Source: Haberlea rhodopensis (Eukaryota; Streptophyta; Magnoliopsida; Lamiales; Gesneriaceae). From it: a DNA stretch of 64,000 nucleotides. Made by a program: the position numbers and the translations under genes. The stretch lies in NCBI GenBank assembly GCA_907163345.1, contig CAJQUN010000003.1, positions 30,891,879 to 30,955,878 on the forward strand, written 5' to 3'. The notes beneath the pieces are model-generated. The model did not search any database, was not told where the DNA came from, and saw only the letters and a program-made list of their open reading frames with translations. This document shows, one piece after another, positions 44,650 through 57,280 of this stretch; positions within the stretch are counted from its first letter, which is position 1, and the number at the start of each line of letters is the position of its first letter.

Positions 44650-47105
44650 TATCAGTTTATTTGTAGGCTTCACGTGTTTGTTTAATTTGTCAATAAGTCT
44701 ACACCCACCTCTCTAACTACAAGCCCTTTTTATGTAAATGAAATGAAAATTGAAAAAAATGATGATAGAAATTTTGAAGTGTGGAGAGGGGTAAACTTGG
44801 AAATAAGCATTTTCAAGAGTCCATAAAACATAAGTTATTTTTTTTATTATCTTTTTTACTCTAAATTTCTCGATTCGAGCATTTACTATGAACAAGATTA
44901 AACATACATGACATAACGATAAAGTATTTGAAGGATAAATATGAGAGTCACAAGTTCAAATCACAACATGGAATGAAAAATAAACGAGAATAAGCTCCTA
45001 GTGTATAGGTTATGACCATATATGAATTCACGTGTGGGACGAACCAAGAGGAAATATCGTTATATCTCAAGATTAGTGTTAACCAAAAAAGATTAAGTTA
45101 ATGAATAAAATCAACTTAATTAGCGTTTATTTGATCTTTTTATAACAAAATTTCAACTCTTGATATGATATAAGATATAACATTATTAAAATACTTTACA
45201 AATACAAAATTTATATTGAAACTGAAAATTAGTCAAATTAATTAATTAACATCATGATATGATATTACAAAATAGATATGTATAATATTAACAAGAGTTA
45301 TTTAGTTTATCCCTATTTCAAATTTATGACACAAGTCACAAAACAAGATAAATAACAGAACTTTTAGAAATAATATATTCTCCAAATTTGTATAATCAAT
45401 GACACCTTTAGTTGAAGAATTGTACTTGTACTTTATACAAGATCCACATATATATTGAGAATTTAGTAAAATAAATTATATAATGAGTTTATCTCAATAT
45501 ACTAAAATAAATCATTTAAAATTTTAATAATATATTTTTAAATTATAGTTTCGGGTAAAAGTTTTTTAGATTCTAACATTCATAGTGCCAGTTCAATCTA
45601 GTATAAGAAATATGTTAAATCTAATGATCAAAAATTTAAGTTGGATGTATTTGGTCAACTTTCTTATGTGGACCTCATACATCTAAATTAAATTTGAACC
45701 AGATCAATACATCAAAATCGTTTGAACACTTAGATATAGCATGAATGTAATAGAGTCTCATTTTTCACACTAAATCAAACAATACCATAAAATATGCTTG
45801 GAGGGGAATTGAATAGGTGAGGGAAACTAATAATGCATTCTGTAAAATTGTCAGGTAAACAGTACTAGTTAAGTCATGTGCGACAGATTCGATCAAAAAA
45901 GTGTTGGTATGGAATCGAATTCGTGATCAAATGTTTTTGTACTCATATAATCCATCAACTCGATCACCTGATGAGGGGTTGATGTGACATATTTTTTGAG
46001 ACACATTAAATTGCATAAATCTGAATTTTTTTTTTTTTTTGAAAGAACTGAAGTTTGTTTTTGAAAAAGTTGTTTGGATTATAAAGTTCCAATTTTCAAA
46101 ATCTTTAACAATTAATGAAAGAGCGTATCTGACAGATATTGTTTCTCGTGACATTTTCTTTCCCTCAGATAATACAAGTTGAGATTAATAATATATACAA
46201 ATTAAAATGAAGCAACGAGAAAAGTTATTATTTTGAAATTTATACCTTATAAATTTGTAAAAGAAATTTTACAACTCAGTCAATTAAGCATGTCGTGGAA
46301 AATCCTAACACATTTTTTCATCTCGGTTTGTCATTCCATTGCCCTCGGAGTTGGTCTAGGTTTTAGTTCAACTCCTCACCTCACCTCCTCTAAAAAAAAG
46401 CATGTCTTAGAAAATCCCAACACATTTTTTCATCTCGGTGGAACCAGTTTTAGAGCCTTGGTAAAATATTGGTAGTATAGTGGCGATTTGGGCAAAATAT
46501 CGAGGGTATGGAAATTTGGCTAATTGTCGAGGCAAGAGTTTAATTTTTTATCTTCAAAACGATATTGTGTCGCTACGGCGCTCACGGTTCAATGACAATT
46601 TGTTTCTCAATATTCAACAAATATAATTCAAATTGGTATAACGGAAGTAATTGCAACAACGGAGGTTTAAGACACTCTCTACAAGTTTATGCAGGAAAAA
46701 TATATATGTAATGCAAATACAGTTGATTTGCCTTCTCTCGATCTATTTATTGTTATAATCCGCAGGAAACTATATTTTTTTAGTTCATACGCGTGGTTAT
46801 TTATATAAGATCATGAAGACGTTATTAAAGGCACTTTTTGAAGGCACTGATTCAGAAAAACACGCATTATTACAAAAAAACAGTGTCAACGGAAGCCGAG
46901 TTACGATGCGCTTACACTGACACAATCACACAATGATACTAAACGATACGATTCGGCAATACGGATTTTCAAAATTTTTAGGATACGACATGGTTGTGAC
47001 ATGCCTGTACATTTTTATATTTTTATATATATCATACATGTACTATATTAAAATACTAAAGTTCACATTTTTTAAAATTCTAAAATCATGTAAAAACAAC
47101 AAAAT
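44650..47105. other. AT-rich intergenic DNA with one direct repeat
   Basis: No gene is visible. A block of about 40 bp (GAAAATCCTAACACATTTTT core, ending ATCTCGGT) occurs at about 46288 and 46400. Confidence 0.45.
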
Positions 47106-47107
47106 AT

Positions 47108-47395
47108 TCTTACACAATTCAACAAGCATATAAATAAATACATGTCACTGAATTATCATAGTATCACTCATATTAACAACAAATACATATTACTTCAATT
47201 AACATAAAGTTTAACAAACACGTCCAAATAAAATATGACACCAAAAAAATTCTTAACAAATTCAAAAAAGCATATAGATAAATGCATGTCATTGAAATCA
47301 TCATAGCATCACCAATACTAACAAGTAACAATAAATGTATATTATTTCAATTAACATTAAGTTTAACTAACATGTCCAGATTTTATTTTAGCCAC
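47108..47395. repeat. Diverged tandem duplication of about 150 bp
   Basis: Two consecutive blocks share AAGCATATARATAAAT, CATGTCA, ATCATAG.ATCAC and TTTCAATTAACAT.AAGTTTAA in the same order (47112-47240 and 47262-47395). GTGTCGG/CCGACAC-rich sequence follows at 47440-47590 and may be the end of an unrecognised DNA transposon. Confidence 0.55.
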
Positions 47396-48208
47396 AAACT
47401 TTTTAAATTGTATGTACAAAACACCAAAAAATTATCATTTCAATGTCGGAGACGTCCATCGGCCGTGTATGACACGGGTGTCGGCTTTAGTTTTTAAAAA
47501 ACATTAAGAACACGCCACGTGGCGTGTCCGATGAGTGTCGGTATTTTAGAATTGTCGGTGTCCTAGAAGTGTCCGACACAACACCGATTGATTTTTAGGA
47601 GTGCATATGCATCATAGGTGTCGAGGCTCCCTTCTGTATGAGAAAATTCCCGGACAGCGTACATAGCGCCTTGACGCCACCCTACCTGGGAGTGACATTT
47701 TTCTCGTTTTTATTTCATTCAAGTTTTTCTAATTTTTTTGTTTAATTTCAATTTATTAAGCTTAAAATTTTCAACAAGAGCTCGATCACGACTCTAATCC
47801 TCTCGCTGGGTTTAAATTTTCAACAAGAGCTTGGTCACGACTCTATTCCTCTCACTAGGTTCTTTTGACCAGATAGTCTTGAGCAGGTTTGAGAGAGCTC
47901 TAACAGCCCAGAAACATGTGGTAAAATAAAGAGATGACTTGTGGCTAGTGGGTTTACATATTTATATCTAACTAAATAATAGTTTGGAACCAATAACGAA
48001 TAACAAATATATTAAATCAACAAATGTAGTATTTGATGCGGCTTCCTCTTTATTTCCTAGCAATGGACATGACCAGAAGATAACACATATGCCTGTTGAC
48101 AGAGAGTTAGAAAATAAGTTAGAACGTAGAGATTGTCAAGATGATGCTGTTCCGCGAATCAAGTCAAAAAAGAGATTGTCCACATGTCAGGATGCTTATG
48201 GGCAAGAC
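47396..48208. other. Intergenic DNA with a 51-bp tandem pair
   Basis: TTCAACAAGAGCT.G.TCACG-type units occur twice back to back at about 47764-47861. No gene is visible. Confidence 0.5.
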
Positions 48209-48890
48209 TAACCGAAATCAGATCGGTCGTCCCGATTTGGAACCGGTTCCAAACCGGTACCCCATCCAGGTTTTACCCGGATCGGATCAGTTCCATTGGA
48301 TCGGAACCACCAATCCGACGGTTCCGGTTCCATTTGGAGCCGGAACCGGTATTTAAAAAAAGGTGGCCAACGGCTATAAAGCAGTTGGGCAACGAATATT
48401 TTAAAGCAAAAAAATTTAAAATAAAAAATTTAAACTTAAATATTTCTATAAATATCTCATTTTCCCTCTCCAATTTTTCATCTAATTACAACTCTCTGAA
48501 TCTTACACTCCTATTCTTTCATTCAATTATCTCATTTTCCCATATAATTCCCATATTTCATACAATTTTATTCCATACCATTATTTTCAATTTGTTATTA
48601 TCATATTATTATTAGTTTTGTTGATCTACATATATTTCCAATAATACGATGTCATCATATTCTACTGGTCTTGGTGGTCGTCGTGGTCCCTCAAATCCAC
48701 CTATATTCCAAGATTGATATTTTTGCTGAGTTCGATAATCCTTACGATGTTGAAGAAGCGGAACACATTGTAGAACCTGCCGCACCCCAAAATTCGGCGT
48801 CCGACGGGTCATCCACAACTACTTACATGTGGGGTCCTTGCTCCTTAATCCGTTATGTATCCAATCATTCTACATTTGTGAGTAAGGAGT
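48209..48890 (+). pseudogene. 5' end of a hAT transposon with a broken transposase start
   Basis: GGTTCCGG-rich subterminal sequence (48209-48362), like that of the MITEs at 23807 and 56961, leads into an AT-rich leader. At 48649 an ATG starts MSSYSTGLGGRRGPSNPP, which hits a stop. In another frame the protein resumes as DIFAEFDNPYDVEEAE and QNSASDGSSTTT, resembling the N-terminus of plant hAT transposases ahead of the BED zinc finger. Nothing recognisable follows after 48890. This may be the remains of an autonomous relative of those MITEs. Confidence 0.45.
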
Positions 48891-49387
48891 AAGTAATAAT
48901 ACACACTGATTAAGAGTTTTAATATGCTAGTTATTATAACATTTACAAAAATCCTGACATAATATACATCACATGTACAGATGAACAACCTAAATAAGTT
49001 CAACTCATAAACAGTGGTTCAGCTCATAGCAGAAGTCGACTCACAATCCCGTTCCTCTCACGTCTATGAGTCCCTACAGAAACAATCACACAACATGAGT
49101 ATTGATAGACAACCATCTCAGTTCTATATTAATAAGAAACCATAGTATGATAAATCACCATCGTAAAATCTCAACTGTGATTTTTCTGTATCATGCATCA
49201 CAATATGCAAATATGTCATGACATGTCTCAACCATCATCTTGTTATAACGGGACATATATGATATGCCTCTCAGCTCAATATGATTGTGGCTCAACCTTC
49301 ACGTCCCATATTTGCAGAACATATCATAGTTTTGTCCTCACACGTTATAACAGCCAAAACATATGCTCAACAAGAGTATACCTCTTG
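48891..49387. other. Repeat-like intergenic DNA, unidentified
   Basis: Moderately mixed composition with short phrases such as CATATGCTCAAC and CACGTCCCATATTTGCAG. It may be LTR-derived, but I cannot define ends, and there is no gene. Confidence 0.3.
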
Positions 49388-49940
49388 TGATATCCCTGAA
49401 ATTAATCATGTGTTATGGCCATTAATTATGATTTTGAGGATATTTGGTATTATATTATTTATTGAGGATGAGAAATGTATAGTTATGCGGTGGACATAAT
49501 CTGGTAATACATTTCAGGGTGCATGTGATGCATTGTGGGGATTGTAAATTTGTCATGATATGTTGGGCTTTGTTCTAGTGATATAAAAAAGCATGTTAGT
49601 ATTTATTATGGTACATTTTATTGAGTAAATGCTTTAAAATATCAAGTTGGGATAGTTTAGTACATCATGCTAAATTCATGGGTATCTTTTTTTAGTTAAC
49701 CCCTTCTAATAAATCCTACGCTCCACCCCTTTATTCACTCTCATTTCCCCACCACTCTTCATTTTTATCACTCAACCCTTCCCCAAAACCCCAAAATTGC
49801 CCAACTCAAGGAAGAGGAAGGAGAAGAAGTTCCAAACTTGGTTTTGCTTGTGTCTCGCTACGGATTTGGAGTTTTAGTGGTAATGAACCCTCCCCTTTAA
49901 TGTTTATTCATGTTTTGAAGAGTTTTGGGTTGGATTATTT

Positions 49941-49993
<53 letters not shown>
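49941..49993 (+). repeat. (GT)n followed by 39 consecutive G
   Basis: Seven GT units lead into G at 49955-49993 without interruption, then AAGGGG. It could form G-quadruplexes. Long G-runs are also a common sequencing error. Confidence 0.85.
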
Positions 49994-49994
<1 letters not shown>

Positions 49995-50175
49995 AGGGGT
50001 TTGATTTGGTATATGGTGTTTTATGTGTTGATGTATGAGTTTTGTTGATATTGATATGTTTTATGATGTATATGGTAGTTTGGTTGTATTGGATGGTTGG
50101 GGTGTGAAGTTGTACGAGTGTTATGGGTTGGGAAGGAGAAAATGCGCGAAAATGACGAAAATAGCTCTTACAGGC

Positions 50176-50395
50176 ATCCGCGATCGATCGGTGTGTTTTA
50201 CCGATTGATCGCGAGCATCATGGTGCGCGGGCAGAAACTTTCCGCGATTGATCGCGAGTTTGCGCGATCGATCGGCGAAGTCCGCGATCGATCGACAAGT
50301 ATTCAGCGATCGATCGCGGAGTGGCAATTTTTGGGCATTGAGGCAGGGGAGTCTCGCGATCGATCGGCGCGTTTGGGCGATCGATCGCGAGACAC
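50176..50395. repeat. Cluster of GCGATCGATCG(C) palindromes
   Basis: Six exact CGATCGATCG copies (near 50182, 50266, 50285, 50309, 50357 and 50379) and two one-base variants with GATTGATC lie within about 220 bp. Spacings are irregular (about 20-85 bp). The open frame running through them is a by-product of the motif. Confidence 0.85.
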
Positions 50396-50621
50396 GAAAT
50401 ATGGGATTTTTGGATATTTTGTTGGATTTTTGGTAATGGATTATGATTTGGCTTCTAATAGTGAGTTATGCAATTGTGTAGAGCTTTCCCAGGTGCCAAC
50501 ACAACGCAGGGGATAAAGTCTTGCAACATCCCATATTTTGGAAAGGTACGTAGAGAGAGACGTACATGCACCAAAAGGTAAAATGTATTTGTACATTTTG
50601 GATTATGCATTGTGATTGCAT

Positions 50622-50625
50622 ATAA

Positions 50626-50676
<51 letters not shown>
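50622..50676. repeat. TATAAA/(TA)n microsatellite
   Basis: Three TATAAA-like units followed by about 18 TA units. Confidence 0.9.
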
Positions 50677-50680
<4 letters not shown>

Positions 50681-50995
50681 GCTTGGTGCATATCATGGAT
50701 AGTCATTGTTATATTCGAGTGATGATTTTAATGCTTTGCCGCTGTCATTTGAAGCGATGAGAGAATACTTGCCGCTGTCATATCGTAGCGAGGAAAGAAT
50801 ATTTGTCGATAATATGTTGAAGCGATGGTAAATGCCGCTGTCACGTTAAAACGAGGTTATTCGATGCCGCTGATATGTCGAAGCGAGGGGTATTAGTGCT
50901 GCGGTCATGACAAAGCGATGTGCATTAAAATACAATGTTATTACAAGACTATGATTGGTTATTGGTATTGATGGAATGAATATATGTTATCTGAT

Positions 50996-51075
50996 TCGGA
51001 ACCGGATTGGTCCGGCTCCACTCCGTTCGAACCCGGGACACATCCGAATCCGGTCCGATTCGGCCCGTGAACATA
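50996..51075. repeat. Fragment of the GGTTCCGG-type hAT family
   Basis: GATTCGGAACCGGATTGGTC and further CCGGTCCGATTCGGCCCG-type phrases match the arms of the MITEs at 23807 and 56961. The ends are not preserved. Confidence 0.5.
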
Positions 51076-51079
51076 CTGA

Positions 51080-53057
51080 TCCACATGGCAGCAATTTTAT
51101 TTATTTTTTGTTTTTTATTGTTTATGTTTGTTGATTATGATTAGCAAATATATTTTTACATTTTTTAGGAAATAAATAAATATTTGTATGTTAGGTAGTT
51201 AAAAACTATATTTGATGGAGGATTTTGGAAACGAGAGTTTGATCGTTTTTTTTTGTTCCTTATCAGTTTATGCTCATCGATTTCCTTCTTCTTTCCTTCA
51301 ATATGGTGGAAGGCAGCTTTCTTTACTCGCACATCCTATGGAATGCATGGTTTGAGGGAATCAGGACCGGCTTAGAGAATCTATGCACTTTTGTGGTCAC
51401 GATCTTGTGTTCGGCAATTAAGATTACCCGCTCGTCGGTTACTCGTTGTGTCTTCATCAATGTCTTGTGTTGGTGTTTATCTATGTAGGTGTCTACGTAT
51501 TGTACAGTTATGTTTGGTCTTCACCTTCGTTGTACGTTGATCTATTAATATATTAGTAGTTTTTGCTAAAAAAAAAGATTAGAAAAAAAAAATTAATTAT
51601 TTTAGATGAATAGTTAAAAATAATTTTTTGTAAAATTAAAATAATTAAAAAGCAGTCAGGAATAGCGAGGAATATCCTAATGAAATCCATCTGAGAATTG
51701 ACGCACATATTAGTACCGTTGATGGAGATCATATAATCATCCCAGAAATTTATATAGACATGTTGTAAGTTGGAGAGATGAAAGCTGGAAGAAGCTAGAG
51801 AAATCGGGAAGAAACTCCTTTTTATTTATAGTATGTATGACAATCGTGAAAATTTTGGAATAATGTCCCCTCATACAGAGCTCATATACAGAAGTTTACA
51901 AGTTGTATTTGTGGTTAGTTCCTTATTCAAATTTTTTTTAGAAAAATAATTTTAAAGCAAAATCATTGAGTATAGTTTAATGAACTTCAATTAATTACAA
52001 AATTTACATCGTTCAACTTAATGCAGCCAAATTATTTCATGGCTTGCTCCTCTGTTTCTGCTTTTATTTGCTTTTTTAGAGAATTAATAGCAGAATCAAT
52101 GAAATCAAATACTAAAAATTTACTTGTTTGGTTTGAAAAATATTTGCAAACACATACTTAATAAAATTATGCAATAAATCAAGCAATAGGGATAGCTCAA
52201 ACAAATCTTAGAAAGTTCAATCAAATCATAGAAGTTAGAAATTCCAAAAATATAATAGGAATGTGTTAAAAGTCTCGAATGAATCAAGACTGTTCATTTA
52301 TAGGTGAAGTTTGGTCGATGGATGCCTTGGGGGGACTGGGACATCCCAGCACCGCTCTAATCGAGCGGTAAATCCTGATCGAAATTGGAGCGGTGCTGTA
52401 GTGCTGCGTCAATGTTAAGTAATAATTTACAAATGGGGTTGAAAGGGTTAAAAGTAATTTTAAGATTGATTTGATTATTTAGTGAATTTGTAAATAAAAA
52501 AAATGAATATTCAAATTATCTTAATAAAATAACTAAATTATTATCTGCTCCGCATAATAATACAAGAGGGCCTGATGATTTCTGATGATTTCATATGACG
52601 ATCATTTTTTATGAATCAACATTTTGTTCGAATCATTTTTTTATGTTGCACATGTTTATTTCTCATACCCATTTTTTCTTGATATTGGTTTTTTATTTTG
52701 TAACTCTTCAAAATCATTTATCTCTTAACTACTCTCGTTTTTGTTGAAAATTGTCAACGCAAACTTTATGTCATACACCATCGTGTTTGTTTCATCTCCA
52801 CTATTTTTCAGTTTGTTTCATCTCCATTATTTTAGATTTTAAATCTGGAACAAATATTTTTTTTAGGTTATGATAAATCGAATGAGATTATATACTCAAC
52901 GCGTGTGAATCGACACTCGTATTAATAAAACTTAAACCTTGCTCAAAAAAAATAAAACGTAAACCGTACAATTCTAACAAAAAGAAAAAGAAGCTAGCCT
53001 TCCCCGCTCGTGTCCGCGACGAACAGAAGCTAGCCCAAATTTAGTTTCGCCTGAGAT
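51080..53057. other. Intergenic DNA, one hairpin, and promoter of the complex I gene
   Basis: Mostly AT-rich. At 52348-52407 CAGCACCGCTC and GAGCGGTGCTG form an 11-bp perfect stem about 40 bases apart, in a small GC-rich island that may be a MITE relic. The last 80 bases before 53058 are GC-richer and likely the 5' untranslated region of the gene that follows. There is no other gene. Confidence 0.45.
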
Positions 53058-56000
53058 ATGGCCTCCTCCTTGGCTCGTAAATCCGTGTCCGCTCTTCGCG
53101 CTCGTCACCTCGTAAGTCTCTGTTCGATTTCCTCATTAGTTATTTGTTAATTTGATTCCCTTAATTTCTCTAGTTACTCTACAATTTCGATTTCGGATCC
53201 TCAAATTCGGTTTATTGGCTTGCTAAAGCCTTTATTTTCGATTTTATATCAACGTTGAAGGGAATATGTCATTTTGCTTTTGTTTCGAGTCATTCCTAGG
53301 GTTCAGTTTAGCACCAATATGATTTCGTTCCGATGCCATTTTTATTTTAAGGAATGAAATCAGTACGAGTTAGCTGTTTATTATACAATTTTCACTTGAT
53401 TTTCCGACCCCTTCCTGGATGCGCGCTATAGTTCGTGCATCGGGTTTGTCCATTTTTCAGTTTATATTATAATTCCGATTTCTGGTCCTCGTATTCAGCT
53501 TTACTGGCTTGATAGAGCTTCAATACTCTAATCCGTTTAGTTTAGCAATTTTATCCGGATGTTTTTTTTTTAACTGTTTTTGGGATTAAAATTAGTATGT
53601 GGATATTTAAAAACGGTAGTTTGGGTCTGGTATGTAGATTGGGAATTTCATTTTGGATTGCAACCGATGGAATTTTTTTAGCTGATTTGATAGACAGAAA
53701 CTAGGAAAGGGGCAAATCTTAATTGCTCCATTGCAAGTGTTATAACATTGGCTGATCTTTGTGTACATTGTCTGTAAATTTTTGGCTGGTTGTATTGCAT
53801 GATCTTGTATAGAAGATCAAGAATGTTAGCTTGTGCTATCTGTCGTTTTGTACCCTAAAATGCTTAACATGACTTCCTTTCATAATCAAAACCTTCTATC
53901 ATGTTAAATACATTCACTAAGGGTGATGTTCTGCTAATGATTTATTCTTTGTATTTTCTTAATGTATTTGGGGTTCGCGAATCTAGGCTTTGGCAGGACA
54001 AACCTGGAAGGGAACCAACTGCATTGGACCAATATACAATGAGCGCTCGTTTGCCACAAAACAGTCATTCTCTACTGATAAAGGTACGTGTTACATTCAG
54101 AAAATTTGAATCATTCTCTGTTGAATTAACATTTGCTTTCGGTGTATAATATACTTGACAAATGCTTGTGTACTCAGATATGAATGACAAGTGCTACAGA
54201 GTGCTACTGTACAGGGTGAAAGTGCTTTTTGTCATGGCCCTTTGTGCATTTACATATGGAACTAGGATTACACTTTTTAATTCCGATCACTTCTACATGA
54301 AAGCATTTCTGTGTGAAAGTAATTCTTCGTGAATATGATTCTTGTTGCCATTTTCATTTTGCTTAGATCGTTTTAAAACAATTGGCGAGCTAGTGATGTG
54401 GTAGCTTTTGGCTGCTCATGTTCTCTTGTAAATGTCAACTCGTGTACAAACAATCCATGAACAATTCAGCATGCAGTTTTATCTTCATTGAGTTCATGCC
54501 ACGATATACTCATGATATTACGCTGATTAACCCTAACTATGCAGAAAAGAATTATTCAATGACAGTTCCCATGGTGATTTTTAGTTTGTTTTGGGCTCTT
54601 TGAACTGCAGAGGATGAAGAGAGAGAGAAGCTTGCAAAAGAGATATCAAAAGACTGGAGTTCTGGTTAACAGTTTTTTACATCTTTTGCCTATATTTGGT
54701 TCATTTCCTTTGAATCTTTAGCAGACAATCTTAACTTTTGACCCCTTGTTACCTACTTGTAGTTTTTGAGAGGAGTATAAATACTTTATTCCTCACTGAG
54801 ATGGTTCGAGGTCTGTCGCTGACACTCAAATACTTCTTTGATCAGAAAGTAACAGTATGTGTTTATTTCATCCTCTTGCTATTACGGGAAGCTTTTATGT
54901 GCTTTCTTTTAAAGTTTTTGGCTAAAGTTGATTGCAGGGGATTTTGGGCTCTAAACTGGAATAACATATTATTATGTGTATTAATGGGGCCTCTTATACC
55001 TTGGCTCTTTGTCTTTGTAGTATATTGATAAATGCCTGAGATTACTCTTCTTGTGCAGATTAATTATCCTTTTGAGAAGGGTCCTTTGAGTCCCCGTTTT
55101 CGTGGAGAACATGCCCTGCGACGTTATCCAACTGGAGAGGAACGCTGCATTGCTTGTAAACTATGTGAAGCTGTTAGTAGTAGATTCTATCATCCTCTTT
55201 ACTCATGTTTTTTGTTATCCAACTGGAGAGGAACACTGCATTGCTTGTAAACTATGTGAAGCTGTTAGTAGTAGATTCTATCAACCCTTTTGCTCAAGTT
55301 TTTTTCATGGTGGTATTATAGGGTCAGTTTAGTTAAAGAAGTAATTAGTTTAGAAAAGAGTTTTTAAATTAGAATTTTCTTAATTCGGACCTCTAAAAAT
55401 CACACTTATTTTACTTCTGCTTGTTTAAGCTTTTTAAAATAGTGTCTCGATCCAAACGTTACTTTTTTAAAATAATAATCATTGAACTGATATCTAGTTA
55501 TGCATAAATTTGGGGTGACGCCATATATATCTGCATAGAGATTCTGGACTTCAACATGGCTTCTGTGGCTTGATTGTCATATTTCTGAATTATCTACCCA
55601 AAAGGATGTACTCAGTTCCAACTCATTTTAATAATCGGGGCTCCTGGTGCAGCTATATATGTGTAGCCTTGTTGCTGATTACAATTTTATTTCATGAAAT
55701 ATTTGCTCCTGTACAGATTTGCCCTGCTCAAGCAATTACTATTGAAGCCGAGGAAAGAGAAGATGGGAGCAGAAGGACGACCAGGTATGCTTGTATCTTG
55801 TATTTGCATGCACAGAATACTCCTTGTGGATCACACGTACAAATCTTGGTCTGCAGGTATGACATTGACATGACAAAGTGCATTTACTGTGGGTTTTGCC
55901 AAGAAGCATGCCCTGTCGATGCAATTGTTGAAGGGCCCAACTTTGAATTTGCTACTGAAACTCACGAGGTTTGAACTTTTAACATTAATTCATGGCCCGA

Positions 56001-56147
56001 TGATATATCAGAAACAACTAATTGCATCATAATTCTTGAATGTAATAATAGGAACTTCTATATGACAAGGAAAAGCTCCTAGAAAACGGTGACCGCTGGG
56101 AGACTGAGATTGCTGAGAATCTCCGATCTGAAAGCCTTTACCGTTGA
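53058..56147 (+). CDS. NDUFS8: NADH dehydrogenase (ubiquinone) iron-sulfur protein 8, mitochondrial (TYKY subunit), 8 exons
   Basis: The exons are 53058-53111, 53987-54083, 54611-54664, 54763-54854, 55059-55172, 55717-55784, 55857-55968 and 56052-56147, all GT-AG. They join to 687 bases, 228 residues (Arabidopsis about 222). The start [18 protein letters not shown] is a typical mitochondrial targeting sequence. Two 4Fe-4S motifs are complete: [12 protein letters not shown] (129-140) and [12 protein letters not shown] (168-179), eight cysteines in all; the first is split by intron 5. The protein carries clusters N6a and N6b in the peripheral arm of respiratory complex I, passing electrons toward ubiquinone. 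Residues 69-228 are almost invariant against plant homologues as I recall them. The gene appears functional. Confidence 0.97.
55123..55283 (+). repeat. 91-bp tandem duplication covering the end and donor of NDUFS8 exon 5
   Basis: The segment around 55123-55191 recurs at 55214-55282 with one base difference seen (ACGCTG against ACACTG). It copies the codons for [16 protein letters not shown] plus the splice donor and the first intron bases. The duplicate lies in intron 5. The period of 91 is not a multiple of three, so use of the second donor would shift the frame and hit a stop soon after. Confidence 0.9.
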
Positions 56148-56960
56148 TCACTGGTTCATTTCCATCATCTCCAAAACATGGAGGTGCGGAAGGATATTGA
56201 AGTTTCTATAAAACTATGTCAAATAAAGGAAATTTTTTTGCTCTCCTGCATTATGTATCATCCACGAGCTAGTGAAAGTCGTTGCCATAAACGTTTTTAA
56301 ACATGCCTCACAATCAGATATGAGATTGTACATTCGATATTTAATCCTCTTTCTTGATGCTTTCGTTGGGTAATTCCTAGAGCAGACTTGGTTCCTTATT
56401 TTGAATCTCCTTTTTTAAGTGCTATTTTATTCCACTTCTTCCGTGCCTCCTAACGTTTCATATGGACGTGTTCGTAACTTTTCACCGTTCGTAACTTTTC
56501 ACATTCCCTGGATGTAATTTTGCAGACTGACTTTGGTTTACATGTACTATTTTCAATCTTGATGACCTTGCTATCTTTTGTTTGCTTGTCTGGCGTGTTT
56601 GGCTCAGTTATAATCTACTTATTTTTGGAACAATTGGAGTCGGTGCTGGCGTAATGGATCGAGCCAGCTGGTTTAGCAATTTTTGACAAAAGTTGCTTGC
56701 CTGATTTTCAATGGTATCCTGTTGCGAGCCCATCATAGTTTTGGTATCCACCATTGCTCTACACTGTGATTATGTGGGAATTGGGTTTGTCTGGGATCAC
56801 TAGGGTGTTGTGCTTGTCGCAGCTACTCTTTTTATTCATGGCCGTTTCAATCGACACTTTGCCGAGTGCCCCTTGCAGTTCATGAAGGGATTTCCTGACT
56901 TTTATCACATGGTTCTCGAGACTGGACTCTCGAGAAAGGTTGATGTTCATGTGGTTGATG
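56148..56960. other. 3' flank of NDUFS8
   Basis: The first 200 bases are the probable 3' untranslated region. No further gene is visible. The last part (56935-56960) forms an inverted repeat with 57281-57315. Confidence 0.45.
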
Positions 56961-57272
56961 TAGGGCTGCTTAACGGGCCGGGCCTAGATGACTCGGCCCA
57001 AAATCGGACCGGTTAGCCCGGTTCGGAACCGGATCCGGACCAAACGGATCCGGTTCCGGGCTGAACCGGAACCGGATTTTTTTATATATATATTTACTCC
57101 GGTTGATTTTTTGGAAAAAAAAAAATTCAACAAAATCGGTTCCGGGTTGGAACCGGTCCAACCCGGAGCCGGTTGGACCGGAACCGGATTTGATCCGGTT
57201 CCGGGAATATTGGATCCGGAACCGGCCGGTTCCGGATCGGTCCGGACCGGGTTGAGCCAATAAGCACCCCTA
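56961..57272. mobile_element. hAT-type MITE (312 bp), GGTTCCGG-rich family
   Basis: The left end is TAGGGCTGCTTAACGGGCCG, and the complement of the right end is TAGGGGTGCTTATTGG. The exact 8-bp target duplication GGTTGATG flanks it (56953-56960, 57273-57280). The arms of GGTTCCGG/CCGGAACC match the copy at 23807-24233. It has no genes. Confidence 0.9.
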
Positions 57273-57280
57273 GGTTGATG

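Larger units (their letters stand above)
49388..50950 (+). repeat. LTR-like segment with subrepeats, probable Gypsy LTR remnant
   Basis: It starts TGATATCCCTGAAATTAA, an LTR-like beginning. Several features usual for large plant LTRs follow: a G homopolymer, GATCGATC palindromes, a TA microsatellite and, at 50730-50930, four or five imperfect units of about 45-60 bp with GCCGCTGTCAT and AAGCGAGG. No second copy, primer site or target duplication is visible, so the ends are uncertain. Confidence 0.4.

Noticed and set aside
47440..47600. GTGTCGG-rich stretch as a defined MITE
   Set aside because: No matching opposite end or target duplication could be found, so it is mentioned only as repeat-like.
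49193..49499. Two overlapping 65-72 codon ORFs
   Set aside because: AT-rich chance frames at an LTR-like boundary, with no conserved motif.
50097..50516. 139-codon ORF with Arg/Asp/Ser-rich repeats
   Set aside because: The repeated peptide is simply the translation of GATCGATC palindromes, and similar frames open on both strands. No homology is recognisable.
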